A stretch of DNA of 64,000 nt from Basilea psittacipulmonis DSM 24701 (lineage in GTDB: Bacteria > Pseudomonadota > Gammaproteobacteria > Burkholderiales > Burkholderiaceae_B): positions 1,178,001 through 1,242,000 of the forward strand of contig NZ_CP009238.1 in the NCBI RefSeq assembly GCF_000743945.1, written 5' to 3'. A program made the position numbers and the translations under genes. Shown here piece after piece: positions 18,736 through 26,564 of this stretch; position 1 is the stretch's first letter; every line of letters starts with the position of its first letter. Under the pieces are notes generated by a model. That model made no database searches and was not told the DNA's origin. It saw only the letters and a list, made by a program, of their open reading frames with translations.

Positions 18736-18795
18736 AGTCTGATTCCCAAATAATGTTGAAGTTAAACTCATTAAACAATACGCAATAAGAGAAAT

Positions 18796-19536
18796 TTAGT
18801 CAATAGTTACCGCTTGAGATAAATGGGAATCACGCAACTCATTCAACCATTTTCGAGCAGGAAAATGCCATTCTTTTTCGATTGCCAATGCCCTACTTTT
18901 GCTAAATTTCATATTCTTACCTGCTACCACAATACAATTTCCATCAGGGGTTTCTGGCAAAGCAAAACACTGTTGTTTAAATGAATCATGTATTCGATGT
19001 AGATTTTTCTCAAAACTACTATGGTTGGCAAATAGATTGACAGACATCACCCCAGACGGTTTCAGAGATTCATAACAACTTTTATAAAACAACTTACTTG
19101 AACAGCTTGGGCCTTTTGCTTGATGATCATACAAGTCCACCAACAAAATATCGTATTTATTTTTTTCCTGTTTCATATAGTGTTTGGCATCATCGTGAAT
19201 ATAATTCAGACGTTCATCTGTTGCAGGCAACATAAAAGATTCAATACATAATTCGGTAACCGCCGGATTATATTCCACCACATCAATCATGGCCCGAGTA
19301 TGTCTTAAACAAAATCTAACCAGAGAACCTGCACCCAAGCCCAAAATCCCAATGCGTGACGTTTCGCTCGGTTCATGAAACAGTAAGCATGACATCATCT
19401 CTTGAGTATATTGCCAAACAAGTTCTGTAGGCTTTCTTATCCTCATCGCACCTTGCAAATAAGCACTCGCAAAATGCAGATAACGAATACCGTCTTCTTC
19501 TGAAACAAAAGGGGTTTCTCGGTAATCATTCACCAT
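18796..19536 (-). CDS. Spermidine-synthase-like (PABS fold) protein
   Basis: A 246-aa protein with the Rossmann core of polyamine synthases/methyltransferases. The glycine-rich nucleotide loop is GILGLGAGSLVRF, the acidic residue after strand 2 is in VVEYNPAV, DDAKHYM follows, and DILLVDLYD is the motif-IV strand. The N-terminal tetramer domain of real SpeE is reduced and the catalytic pattern is incomplete, so it may not make spermidine. The first 11 bp of the gene overlap the end of yigZ. Cytoplasmic, function unproven. Confidence 0.7.
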   Translation of the reverse strand: MVNDYRETPFVSEEDGIRYLHFASAYLQGAMRIRKPTELVWQYTQEMMSCLLFHEPSETSRIGILGLGAGSLVRFCLRHTRAMIDVVEYNPAVTELCIESFMLPATDERLNYIHDDAKHYMKQEKNKYDILLVDLYDHQAKGPSCSSKLFYKSCYESLKPSGVMSVNLFANHSSFEKNLHRIHDSFKQQCFALPETPDGNCIVVAGKNMKFSKSRALAIEKEWHFPARKWLNELRDSHLSQAVTID

Positions 19537-20110
19537 TTTTTACACTCCAAATGGCTTGACCTCTAGTGATATTTTGGTGCCATTGTTCTATTATAGAAAC
19601 GTCATTATCGGGAATAAGTAATTGCCAAATAACGCCTTTATCATCATAGTCTTCTTTTTCGATAGTCACCGTTGTCAATTTTGCACGTAACCGCTCTATT
19701 TCACTAAAAGGACAAGTACAATACACCGTGGTCTTGGGAACACATGTAATGGTCTCTGCTTGTTGAAGACACTTGGCAGCACAGCCTCCATAAGCTCTAA
19801 CCAAACCACCTGTTCCCAGTTTTACGCCCCCAAAATAACGAATTACCAAGACGAATACATCCATTAATTGTTGTGATTCAATCGCCTGTAGAATCGGTCT
19901 TCCCGCCGTTCCACCTGGTTCTCCATCATCACTAAAACGGTATTCTTGACCAATCTTATAAGCCCAGCAATTATGCGTCGCCTGTGGATCCATATTTTCT
20001 TGCAAAAGTTGCATAGCCTGCTGAACCTGAGTTACAGGAAACGCCTTAACGATGAACTTACTTTTTTTAATCTCTTCTTCGTAGTACTGTTTTTTTAATA
20101 ATAACTGCAC
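19526..20110 (-). CDS. yigZ: YigZ/IMPACT family protein
   Basis: A 194-aa protein of the UPF0029 (IMPACT) family, conserved from bacteria to man. The N-terminal domain shows KSKFIVKAFPV, HNCWAYKIG and the diagnostic FSDDGEPGGTAGRPIL, then RYFGGVKLGTGGLVRAYG; a smaller C-terminal domain follows. The bacterial role is not settled; a link to translation/ribosome control has been proposed from the eukaryotic homologue. It sits in a compact minus-strand run, overlapping the next gene by 11 bp and 9 bp after the LD-carboxypeptidase gene. Confidence 0.93.
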   Translation of the reverse strand: MQLLLKKQYYEEEIKKSKFIVKAFPVTQVQQAMQLLQENMDPQATHNCWAYKIGQEYRFSDDGEPGGTAGRPILQAIESQQLMDVFVLVIRYFGGVKLGTGGLVRAYGGCAAKCLQQAETITCVPKTTVYCTCPFSEIERLRAKLTTVTIEKEDYDDKGVIWQLLIPDNDVSIIEQWHQNITRGQAIWSVKNGE

Positions 20111-20119
20111 CGTTATTCC

Positions 20120-21145
20120 TTATTCTTGCTGTCCACATGTGCAATTATCATGTTCGCATTGACCCAAATACGATTCCTCGTGATGATGTTCTTCTAGTAA
20201 TAAATAAGCCATGCCCTCTTGCGTCGCGACACCCACCTCTTTACCGACAGGCAACGTAACACGAACATCACCATGTCCATAAGGCAATCCTTTAATAATC
20301 GGCAATTTAGTCGTTTCTCTTAACCACGAAATAACGGATTCCATATCAAAGCCATTATCGTAATCGGTCGTTTGATATTCTGTAAAATGCCCCAGAATTA
20401 TCGCTTTCTGATGTTCAAAAACACCTGCTTGCCACAAACTCACGAGATTTCTTTCTATTCGATAAGGATGTTCACCCACATCTTCGATAAACAAAATGCC
20501 ATTTTCTACTTTAGGAAAATACGGTGTTCCCAGCAATTGTTGCATCACGCATAGATTACCTCCCCAAAGAACACCTCGTTCATCACAAGGATCAGACCCC
20601 TCTGATTCAAAATTTAATATTTCTAACTCACCTCTCATGGTCTCCGTAAACAACTCAGCGTTCAGTAACTCAATTTTTTCACGACCAAAATCAGTAATCA
20701 AATTAGGACCAGAGTAGCTAACCAAGCCTGTTTTGGCTAAATAGGCCAAATTAAAAGCGGTAAAATCGCTAAATCCACAATATTTTTTAGGATGTTTTTT
20801 TAATAATTCCCAATCAATTAAAGGCAAAATTTTACTTAATCCATAACCACCACGAGAGGCCATTACAATGGGGCTATCACTTAACGCAGCACGAGAAAAA
20901 GACAATGCTCTTTGTTCATCAGTTCCTGCAAAACGCTCATATCTTGCACCCAAGGTTTTATCTCTTGTCAACGTAAAACCATAGTTTTTCAGACGCTCTT
21001 GAGCAACGCTAATCATCTCAATATCTTTGATATAGCCAGACGGTGAAATAGCGTAAATATCCATCATCTCTGAATAGTCATAATGAAATGGAATATCGTC
21101 GTAATCCTCATCCTGTTCGATTTGTTTATCGTAGTTTTTCGCCAT
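20120..21145 (-). CDS. ldcA: LD-carboxypeptidase, S66 family
   Basis: Removes the terminal D-alanine from cytoplasmic murein tetrapeptides during cell-wall recycling. The 341-aa protein carries the S66 triad: Ser126 in GFSDFTAF, Glu221 in FIEDVGE and His291 in PYGHGDVR. Two odd ends are seen: an acidic N-terminal tail (residues 1-25) before the family start at MDIYAISPSG, and a C-terminal tail with HHHEE and QCEHDNCTC that looks like a metal site. The ATG has GAAGG ten bases upstream, inside tadA, and the genes overlap by 20 bp. Confidence 0.9.
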   Translation of the reverse strand: MAKNYDKQIEQDEDYDDIPFHYDYSEMMDIYAISPSGYIKDIEMISVAQERLKNYGFTLTRDKTLGARYERFAGTDEQRALSFSRAALSDSPIVMASRGGYGLSKILPLIDWELLKKHPKKYCGFSDFTAFNLAYLAKTGLVSYSGPNLITDFGREKIELLNAELFTETMRGELEILNFESEGSDPCDERGVLWGGNLCVMQQLLGTPYFPKVENGILFIEDVGEHPYRIERNLVSLWQAGVFEHQKAIILGHFTEYQTTDYDNGFDMESVISWLRETTKLPIIKGLPYGHGDVRVTLPVGKEVGVATQEGMAYLLLEEHHHEESYLGQCEHDNCTCGQQE

Positions 21146-21605
21146 GTTTACGCTGCCTTCTAAGCTTGAAAAAATCCGTTAATATCTGTGAACAATCCTG
21201 TTTAAGCACACCTGAAATGACTCTTGTATGGTGATTAATATGGCTATTGCCTCCTAGATTCACGATAGACCCACATGCTCCTGTCTTAGGTTCATTCGCA
21301 CCATATACTAAATAAGCCAGTCGAGTCTGAAAAATAGCCCCTAAACACATCGTACAAGGTTCTAAAGTAACATACAAAAAACAATCATTCAAACGATAAT
21401 TATTCACTTGCTGACAAGCTTGTTTAATGACTTGTATTTCTGCATGTGCCGTCGGATCATTTAGCGTCATCACTTGGTTGTGAGATTCAGCCAGTATGGT
21501 TCCATCTGAAGCCACTAATACAGCACCAACTGGCACTTCTTCTTTCTGATACGCCAATCTTGCTTGTTCTAGTGCTAGTTTCATGTATTGTTCATGAGAC
21601 CACAT
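21126..21605 (-). CDS. tadA: tRNA-specific adenosine deaminase
   Basis: Deaminates adenosine-34 to inosine in tRNA-Arg(ACG), letting it read CGU, CGC and CGA codons. The 159-aa cytidine-deaminase fold has zinc ligands His54 (with catalytic Glu56 in TAHAEIQ) and Cys84/Cys87 in EPCTMCLGA. The RNA-facing motif NDPTAHAE and the RLAYLVYGA strand fit TadA rather than other deaminases. It overlaps ldcA by 20 bp and is the first gene of this minus-strand run. Confidence 0.95.
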   Translation of the reverse strand: MWSHEQYMKLALEQARLAYQKEEVPVGAVLVASDGTILAESHNQVMTLNDPTAHAEIQVIKQACQQVNNYRLNDCFLYVTLEPCTMCLGAIFQTRLAYLVYGANEPKTGACGSIVNLGGNSHINHHTRVISGVLKQDCSQILTDFFKLRRQRKHGEKLR

Positions 21606-21696
21606 ACTTCATCTACTCAATCAAATTAAAATTATATTGTAAACTGGCCTAGTACTTTTTTATTGACGCTTTTCACAAGAGAAAATGAGACAATGA

Positions 21697-22128
21697 TCAG
21701 CGTTGTGCTTGAGGATTAGCCAACCAAGCATGAGTGGCTTGTTCTAAATAAAATTCTTGTTTCCAAATAGGAACCGTCGCCTTCACTTCATCAATAATAT
21801 ATCGACAGGCTGCAAAGGCCGCATCTCGGTGGCCTGCACTCACACCCACATACACGGCCATATCACCAATTTCAAGTCGTCCATATCGATGCACGCAAAT
21901 AGCATCCTCAATCTGAAATAAAGTTTTAGCTTGTTCAATGACCCGTAAACCTTGTTTTTTAGCCAATTCCTCATAAACAGAATAAACCAAATAATCTACT
22001 TTTTTACCGTCATTGTGTCGTCTTACCCAGCCCTCAAAACTAGCATATGCTCCGCATTTCTCGTTCTCAGTGAGTTGATTTCTTAATGCGATATGATCAA
22101 TTTTTTGATCGGTAATATCAAAAAACAT
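21697..22128 (-). CDS. moaE: Molybdopterin synthase catalytic (large) subunit
   Basis: With thiocarboxylated MoaD it converts precursor Z (cPMP) to molybdopterin by adding two sulfurs. The 143-aa protein shows VHRYGRLEIGD, the AGHRDAAFAA block and the catalytic region KATVPIWKQE. It begins 3 bp after the moaCD fusion gene and is the last gene of the molybdenum cofactor run. Its partner MoaD is the C-terminal domain of that fusion, so the two would meet directly in the complex. Confidence 0.96.
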   Translation of the reverse strand: MFFDITDQKIDHIALRNQLTENEKCGAYASFEGWVRRHNDGKKVDYLVYSVYEELAKKQGLRVIEQAKTLFQIEDAICVHRYGRLEIGDMAVYVGVSAGHRDAAFAACRYIIDEVKATVPIWKQEFYLEQATHAWLANPQAQR

Positions 22129-22131
22129 CGT

Positions 22132-22971
22132 CTAACCTCCAGCCACAGGGGGAATCAATGCCACGATATCATTATGTTTAAGCACTGTATCCCACGATGA
22201 AAAACTATGATTAACCGCTACCAACAACTGTTTCGGGTCGATAGGAAATGAATAACGTTGGTTCAACTCCTCAAACAACTGACGAGCCGATATACCATCA
22301 ATAATTTCTAAATACTCTTTTTCTTTTTTGGCAACTTCTTGCAACTGTCCAAAATACTTCACTTCCACACTAATCAAAGATTGATTAACAAACTCTCTTC
22401 TAGCTTGAATCCCTGTTTTAAGAGAAAGTGAATTCGTTTGTTTATCCGAGGATGAGGCTGTATTTTCAGTGACATTATCGGATGTCTCAATTTTTTCCTC
22501 ACGATCAAAATCACGTTTACCACCTGATTTATGAACCAAAGAAATATCACTGATGCAAATATCGTGACTGAGTGCTTTAGTCATATCGTAAACCGTCAAA
22601 GCTGCCACAGACACCGCCGTTAACGCTTCCATTTCTACGCCTGTTTTATGAGTAATGGCCACCTCGGCTGTTATATACAGACTGCAGGTATGGTCATCAT
22701 ATGAAAACTCAAGATCGCATTTTTCTATCATCATCGGATGACACATAGGGATTAAGTTGGCTGTATTTTTAGCCGCCATAATACCTGCAATTTTAGCGAC
22801 CTCCACAATACTACCTTTTGCCGTACGCCCATGACTAGACTGGATCTGTTGATAGACTTGAGGAGGAAAAATCACACGACCTTGTGCTTTGGCGATTCGT
22901 TTGCTAACTTGTTTGGCGCTGACATCCACCATACGGCTTTGTCCATTTTCATCTAGGTGTGTAATACTCAT
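22132..22971 (-). CDS. moaC-moaD: Fusion of cyclic pyranopterin monophosphate synthase (MoaC) and molybdopterin synthase sulfur carrier (MoaD)
   Basis: A single open frame of 279 aa. Residues 1-160 are a complete MoaC: MVDVSAK, SIVEVAKIAGIMAAK, PMCHPM, and the catalytic stretch KTGVEMEALTAVSVA and YDMTKAL. Residues 161-197 are a polar Ser/Thr/Asn linker. Residues 198-279 are a complete MoaD ubiquitin-like fold ending in the essential free PPVAGG, needed for adenylation and thiocarboxylation. The start at 22971 (MSITHLDENG) matches MoaC; the longer frame from 23079 is mobA read in another frame. It overlaps mobA by 23 bp and precedes moaE by 3 bp. Confidence 0.93.
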   Translation of the reverse strand: MSITHLDENGQSRMVDVSAKQVSKRIAKAQGRVIFPPQVYQQIQSSHGRTAKGSIVEVAKIAGIMAAKNTANLIPMCHPMMIEKCDLEFSYDDHTCSLYITAEVAITHKTGVEMEALTAVSVAALTVYDMTKALSHDICISDISLVHKSGGKRDFDREEKIETSDNVTENTASSSDKQTNSLSLKTGIQARREFVNQSLISVEVKYFGQLQEVAKKEKEYLEIIDGISARQLFEELNQRYSFPIDPKQLLVAVNHSFSSWDTVLKHNDIVALIPPVAGG

Positions 22972-23563
22972 TTTCGATACTCGTCTTGACCGCCTGCTCA
23001 AATGCCTCAGGCGTATTAAAATTCGATAAAGCCTGCCATTGTTCAGGCAAAGAAATTGACACATGATCCTGTGTACCAATATAAACCTGAACTTTACGCT
23101 GATCGGCTTCTAAATACTCTCTCAGAAATGGGATTTGTTTAATTGACCAATGAGATAAAAGTGGATAATTTTTATCATTCCCTTTCAAATAAACAATCCC
23201 CGTATGCCATATACTATCAGTTTGGGCTTTATCAAGCAAATGAATCACCGCTTGGGGGTCCAAAAGCGTATCACAAGCCATCACGTATATCCCTTGGTAT
23301 CCTGCTGATTTAGCTTCTTCCAAACCCGCTAAAATACCCGACAATGGACCTATTCTGTTGGGAAAAGCATCGCTTAAATATTTGCAAGGTCCAACTAAAT
23401 CGGGAAAGTAATCCCCTGCTGCCGCCATATAAATAGGATTAGGCGACAAATCAAACATTCGTTGAAGCAGGGTTTTTCCTTGGTATTCTAGCAATCCTTT
23501 ATGCGTACCCATGCGACGACTCAAACCGCCACATAAAATCAATAAGGGTTCTTTTGAATTCAT
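22949..23563 (-). CDS. mobA: Molybdenum cofactor guanylyltransferase
   Basis: Attaches GMP to molybdopterin, giving the MGD cofactor needed by NarG and other DMSO-reductase-family enzymes. The 204-aa nucleotidyltransferase has the signature LCGGLSRRMGTHKGLL near the start, the G-rich GPLSGILAGLEEA and the metal-binding Asp in VMACDTLLD. It overlaps moaB by 4 bp and moaCD by 23 bp in the same direction. Confidence 0.93.
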   Translation of the reverse strand: MNSKEPLLILCGGLSRRMGTHKGLLEYQGKTLLQRMFDLSPNPIYMAAAGDYFPDLVGPCKYLSDAFPNRIGPLSGILAGLEEAKSAGYQGIYVMACDTLLDPQAVIHLLDKAQTDSIWHTGIVYLKGNDKNYPLLSHWSIKQIPFLREYLEADQRKVQVYIGTQDHVSISLPEQWQALSNFNTPEAFEQAVKTSIENEYYTPR

Positions 23564-24093
23564 GCTGACTGTTTATTAGCGGTCCAAGTGTTAAAGACAC
23601 GGGTAAAGCCACAAGCATTGATTCTAGGATCTAATTGGGGAGCTATCACCTTTTCCCAAGCAGTGCGACATGCATTAGTAGAGCCTGGCAAACAAAAGAT
23701 CAATGTTTCATTGGCAATCCCTGCTATAGCACGCGATTGAATCGTTGACATACCAATTTCTTCATAAGACACGGCACGGAACATTTCACCAAAACCTGGA
23801 ATACTCTTATCAAATAACAATTCCACAGCATCGGGCGTAACATCTCTAGGGAACATACCTGTGCCACCTGTGATCAACACAACGTCAATAGCGGGATCGG
23901 CAATGGCAACAGATACTCTGGCACGAATATCATATAACTCGTCTCGAACTAAATCTCGTGAAACCAGCTTGTGTTCGCCCTTTTGCAACGCTTCGCATAA
24001 ATAATCGCCGCTACCATCTTCCTTGTATGAACGCGTATCTGTAACCGTTAACACATGGAAATTCAATGCTCTAAATTCGGGTGCTTTCTTCAT
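23560..24093 (-). CDS. moaB: Molybdenum cofactor biosynthesis protein B (MoaB)
   Basis: A 177-aa MoaB/MogA-fold protein that adenylates molybdopterin before metal insertion (activity shown for several homologues). Marks are VLTVTDTRSYKEDGSGD, ITGGTGMFPRDVTPDA and FCLPGSTNACRTAW. GGAGG lies 8 bases before the ATG at 24093; the alternative TTG at 24108 overlaps this ribosome site and is unlikely. moaA ends 4 bp upstream and mobA overlaps by 4 bp. Confidence 0.94.
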   Translation of the reverse strand: MKKAPEFRALNFHVLTVTDTRSYKEDGSGDYLCEALQKGEHKLVSRDLVRDELYDIRARVSVAIADPAIDVVLITGGTGMFPRDVTPDAVELLFDKSIPGFGEMFRAVSYEEIGMSTIQSRAIAGIANETLIFCLPGSTNACRTAWEKVIAPQLDPRINACGFTRVFNTWTANKQSA

Positions 24094-24097
24094 GGGT

Positions 24098-25075
24098 TTA
24101 ACCTCCAATCATAGATAAATCACGAATCAAACCTACTTTTTTCTCATGTAAAAAATGATGTTCAGGTTTTTCTCGGATAATGGATAATAAGTACTGTTCT
24201 AGCCCCTTATCATCACCTTGAGATAAAAAATCACGGATATTATAGGCAATCCCCCCAAACAAACACAAATGCACTTTTCCTTGAGAAGTCACTCTTAAAC
24301 GATTACAGCTGGTACAAAAATCCTTACTATAAGGAGCAATAAAACCAATACTTCCTTGGTAATCTTCGTGATAATATTCTCGAGCTGGCCCTGCATTTGG
24401 TCCTCTGGGCGACAACAACCATCCCTGTTCTATCAATTTTTTCTCAACCGATTCTGCCGAAATATGCTGTTTTTGAAAAAAAGCATAATTATCCTGAGTC
24501 TGCATTAATTCAATAAATCTTAATGTAATAGGACGGTTTCGGACATAATCAAACACGTCTTTCATCGAACTATCAAAATACTCTTTTAACAAAAGCGTAT
24601 TGACTTTAATCGATGTAAATCCGCTTTCAATAATTTCATCTAAGGCTTGAACGATACGTTCACTTTCTCTTTTTCCTGTAATTTCATAAAACTTATCAGG
24701 ATCAAAGCTATCGATACTAATATTTAATTTGTCTAAGCCTGCCTCTTGGTACAAAGGAAAAAGTTTTTTAAGATGAAAGCCATTACTCGTTAAAGCAACC
24801 GTCTCAATATGAGGCGTTGACTTGCACACACGAATAATATCAGGCAAATCTTTTCTTAACGTTGGTTCACCGCCTGTGAGTCTGATTTTTTTGGTTCCTA
24901 AACGAGAAAATGCAGACACTAAGGTCGCGATCTCATCAACCGTTAATTCATCAGGCTTTGCCTTACCTTGATAACCATTAGGCAAACAATAATTACATCT
25001 AAAGTTACACAGATCGGTCACCGATAAACGCAAATAACTTAGTTTACGGTTATAGGGATCTTGCAAAATACTCAT
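24098..25075 (-). CDS. moaA: GTP 3',8-cyclase
   Basis: Radical-SAM enzyme that, followed by MoaC, turns GTP into cyclic pyranopterin monophosphate. The 325-aa protein has the N-terminal 4Fe-4S motif CNFRCNYC near residue 23, TGGEPTLR for SAM binding, the second cluster in CTSCNRLRVTSQGKVHLC near 266, and the conserved C-terminal Gly-Gly (DLSMIGG). It overlaps moeA by 4 bp at its start. Oxygen-sensitive chemistry fits its place downstream of nitrate respiration genes. Confidence 0.97.
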   Translation of the reverse strand: MSILQDPYNRKLSYLRLSVTDLCNFRCNYCLPNGYQGKAKPDELTVDEIATLVSAFSRLGTKKIRLTGGEPTLRKDLPDIIRVCKSTPHIETVALTSNGFHLKKLFPLYQEAGLDKLNISIDSFDPDKFYEITGKRESERIVQALDEIIESGFTSIKVNTLLLKEYFDSSMKDVFDYVRNRPITLRFIELMQTQDNYAFFQKQHISAESVEKKLIEQGWLLSPRGPNAGPAREYYHEDYQGSIGFIAPYSKDFCTSCNRLRVTSQGKVHLCLFGGIAYNIRDFLSQGDDKGLEQYLLSIIREKPEHHFLHEKKVGLIRDLSMIGG

Positions 25076-26304
25076 AAGAAGCAGTCCTTAAATGGCTGAA
25101 CCATAATTGACTCCCCTGCTTTTAATGCAGCCCCATCTGCAGGCAATATCGCGAATGCATTGGCTTGACTAGCTCCCAATACATTGTGAGAATCTTGTCC
25201 ACGTAACAAGGTCACTTGCCACTGTCCCACAGAAACCTCTTCTATTCTTGCTCTTTGATATTCTTTTCTGCCTGGAGATTTTTTCAAATCGTGCGTCAAA
25301 ACAGCTGGAAATCTCAACATCTGTGGTGTCGCTGATTTTGCTTGTAACTCAGTAATCGCGTGACGTACAAAGACTTCAAAACCTGCAAATCCCGAAACAG
25401 GATTACCTGGCAAGCCAAAATACCAACTATCGCCCAATGCCCCAAATACAAAGGGTTTACCAGGCTTCATCGCAACTTTATAATGATGAATCGTACCAAT
25501 TTTCTCAACAGCTTCTTTAATAAAATCGTAATCGCCTACTGAAGCACCGCCAGAAGTAATCACCACATCGGCTTTTTTTCTAGCCTCGTCCAACATTTGA
25601 GTGATGCCTTCTAAACTATCGTGAGCGGATCCACAATCAATCACTTCCACAGCATTCATCGACTTGAGTTTTGCCATAATCATTTGACGATTACTATCAA
25701 AAATCATATCGTCATTCGTAATATCTGTGCCAACTTCTTGTAACTCAGATCCCGTAGAAAAAACCGCCACTTTTACTTTGCGATAAACCTTGACGTGAGC
25801 ATAACCTAAAGATGCCAACATCAAAATATCACCAATACTCAAGACTCTGCCTATCTCAAATACGGGATTGCCTTGTTTGACTACTTCACCTAAATAACGA
25901 ATATTTTTGCCAGTTTCAACAGGGCTTTGTAACGTAATCGTGTCGCCCTCACGAAGCACATTTTCTTGGATAATCACTGTATGACAATCAGCTGGTACAT
26001 GGGCTCCCGTCATAATTCTTACAGCTTGGTCAGCCGCCACATGCCCTTCAAACGATTTACCAGCAATCGATTCACCAATAACTTGAAACTGATCACCCGC
26101 ATTAGCTGGTCCACACAAAGCATAACCGTCCATAGCAGAAATATCAGCATTAGGAATATTTAAAGTCGCCACAATCGGTTCAGCCAACACTCTACCCGTT
26201 AAATCAGAAACAGGCACTGCTTCAACGTCAAAAACAAGACGAGATTGGGCAATATTTTCAGAAATCAGTTTTTGTAAAGATTCTACTGTGATAAGTTCAG
26301 ACAT
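25072..26304 (-). CDS. moeA: Molybdopterin molybdenumtransferase
   Basis: Inserts molybdate into adenylated molybdopterin. The 410-aa protein shows NADISAMDGYAL, GAHVPADCHTVI, the MPT-binding TSGGASVGDYDF, KPGKPFVFG and FGLPGNPVSG, then a C-terminal barrel. It is the first gene of the minus-strand moeA-moaA-moaB-mobA-moaCD-moaE run and lies 260 bp downstream of narK2. A possible FNR-type site is seen about 90 bases before the start. Confidence 0.96.
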   Translation of the reverse strand: MSELITVESLQKLISENIAQSRLVFDVEAVPVSDLTGRVLAEPIVATLNIPNADISAMDGYALCGPANAGDQFQVIGESIAGKSFEGHVAADQAVRIMTGAHVPADCHTVIIQENVLREGDTITLQSPVETGKNIRYLGEVVKQGNPVFEIGRVLSIGDILMLASLGYAHVKVYRKVKVAVFSTGSELQEVGTDITNDDMIFDSNRQMIMAKLKSMNAVEVIDCGSAHDSLEGITQMLDEARKKADVVITSGGASVGDYDFIKEAVEKIGTIHHYKVAMKPGKPFVFGALGDSWYFGLPGNPVSGFAGFEVFVRHAITELQAKSATPQMLRFPAVLTHDLKKSPGRKEYQRARIEEVSVGQWQVTLLRGQDSHNVLGASQANAFAILPADGAALKAGESIMVQPFKDCFL

Positions 26305-26390
26305 GATTTTATACTTTCAAATCAGGGAAATATTCATTATTTAATAACTCGATTTACACAAAACGACCTTATCTTCATCAGGTACTTTGT

Positions 26391-26404
26391 TTGAGATAAA
26401 TCAC
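26391..26404 (-). promoter_or_regulatory. Possible FNR/ANR-type site upstream of moeA
   Basis: TTGAGATAAATCAC matches TTGAT-N4-ATCAA at eight of ten half-site positions. It lies ~90 bases before moeA. A matching -10 at the expected distance is not clear, so this is only a candidate for anaerobic control of the cofactor genes. Confidence 0.25.
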
Positions 26405-26471
26405 TACGTGCCACTATTGTAGTCGTTTATCTAAAAAAAAGTAATCATCAAAAATAAGTAGAAAATAAATT

Positions 26472-26556
26472 TTATAAAAATCACTAGCGATTTTGAACAA
26501 GCTCATCGCTAGCTATCGTTGTTGTGCTATCCACCCCAGAAAATGAAGTGGATAGC
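26472..26556 (-). terminator. Hairpins after narK2
   Basis: Two inverted repeats follow the narK2 stop on the minus strand: GCTATCCAC/GTGGATAGC (26525-26556, no T-run) and CTAGCGA/TCGCTAG (26484-26512), which is followed by GATTTTTATAAAA and could terminate. They may separate narK2 from moeA or only weaken read-through. Confidence 0.5.
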
Positions 26557-26564
26557 GCGATTTA

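Noticed and set aside
22972..23079. A 36-residue N-terminal extension of MoaC
   Set aside because: It is the mobA coding sequence read in another frame; MoaC homology starts at the ATG at 22971.
26305..26564. A molybdenum-cofactor riboswitch in front of moeA
   Set aside because: I could not recognise the conserved Moco-RNA helices by eye; only hairpins fitting narK2 termination are seen. A covariance search would decide.
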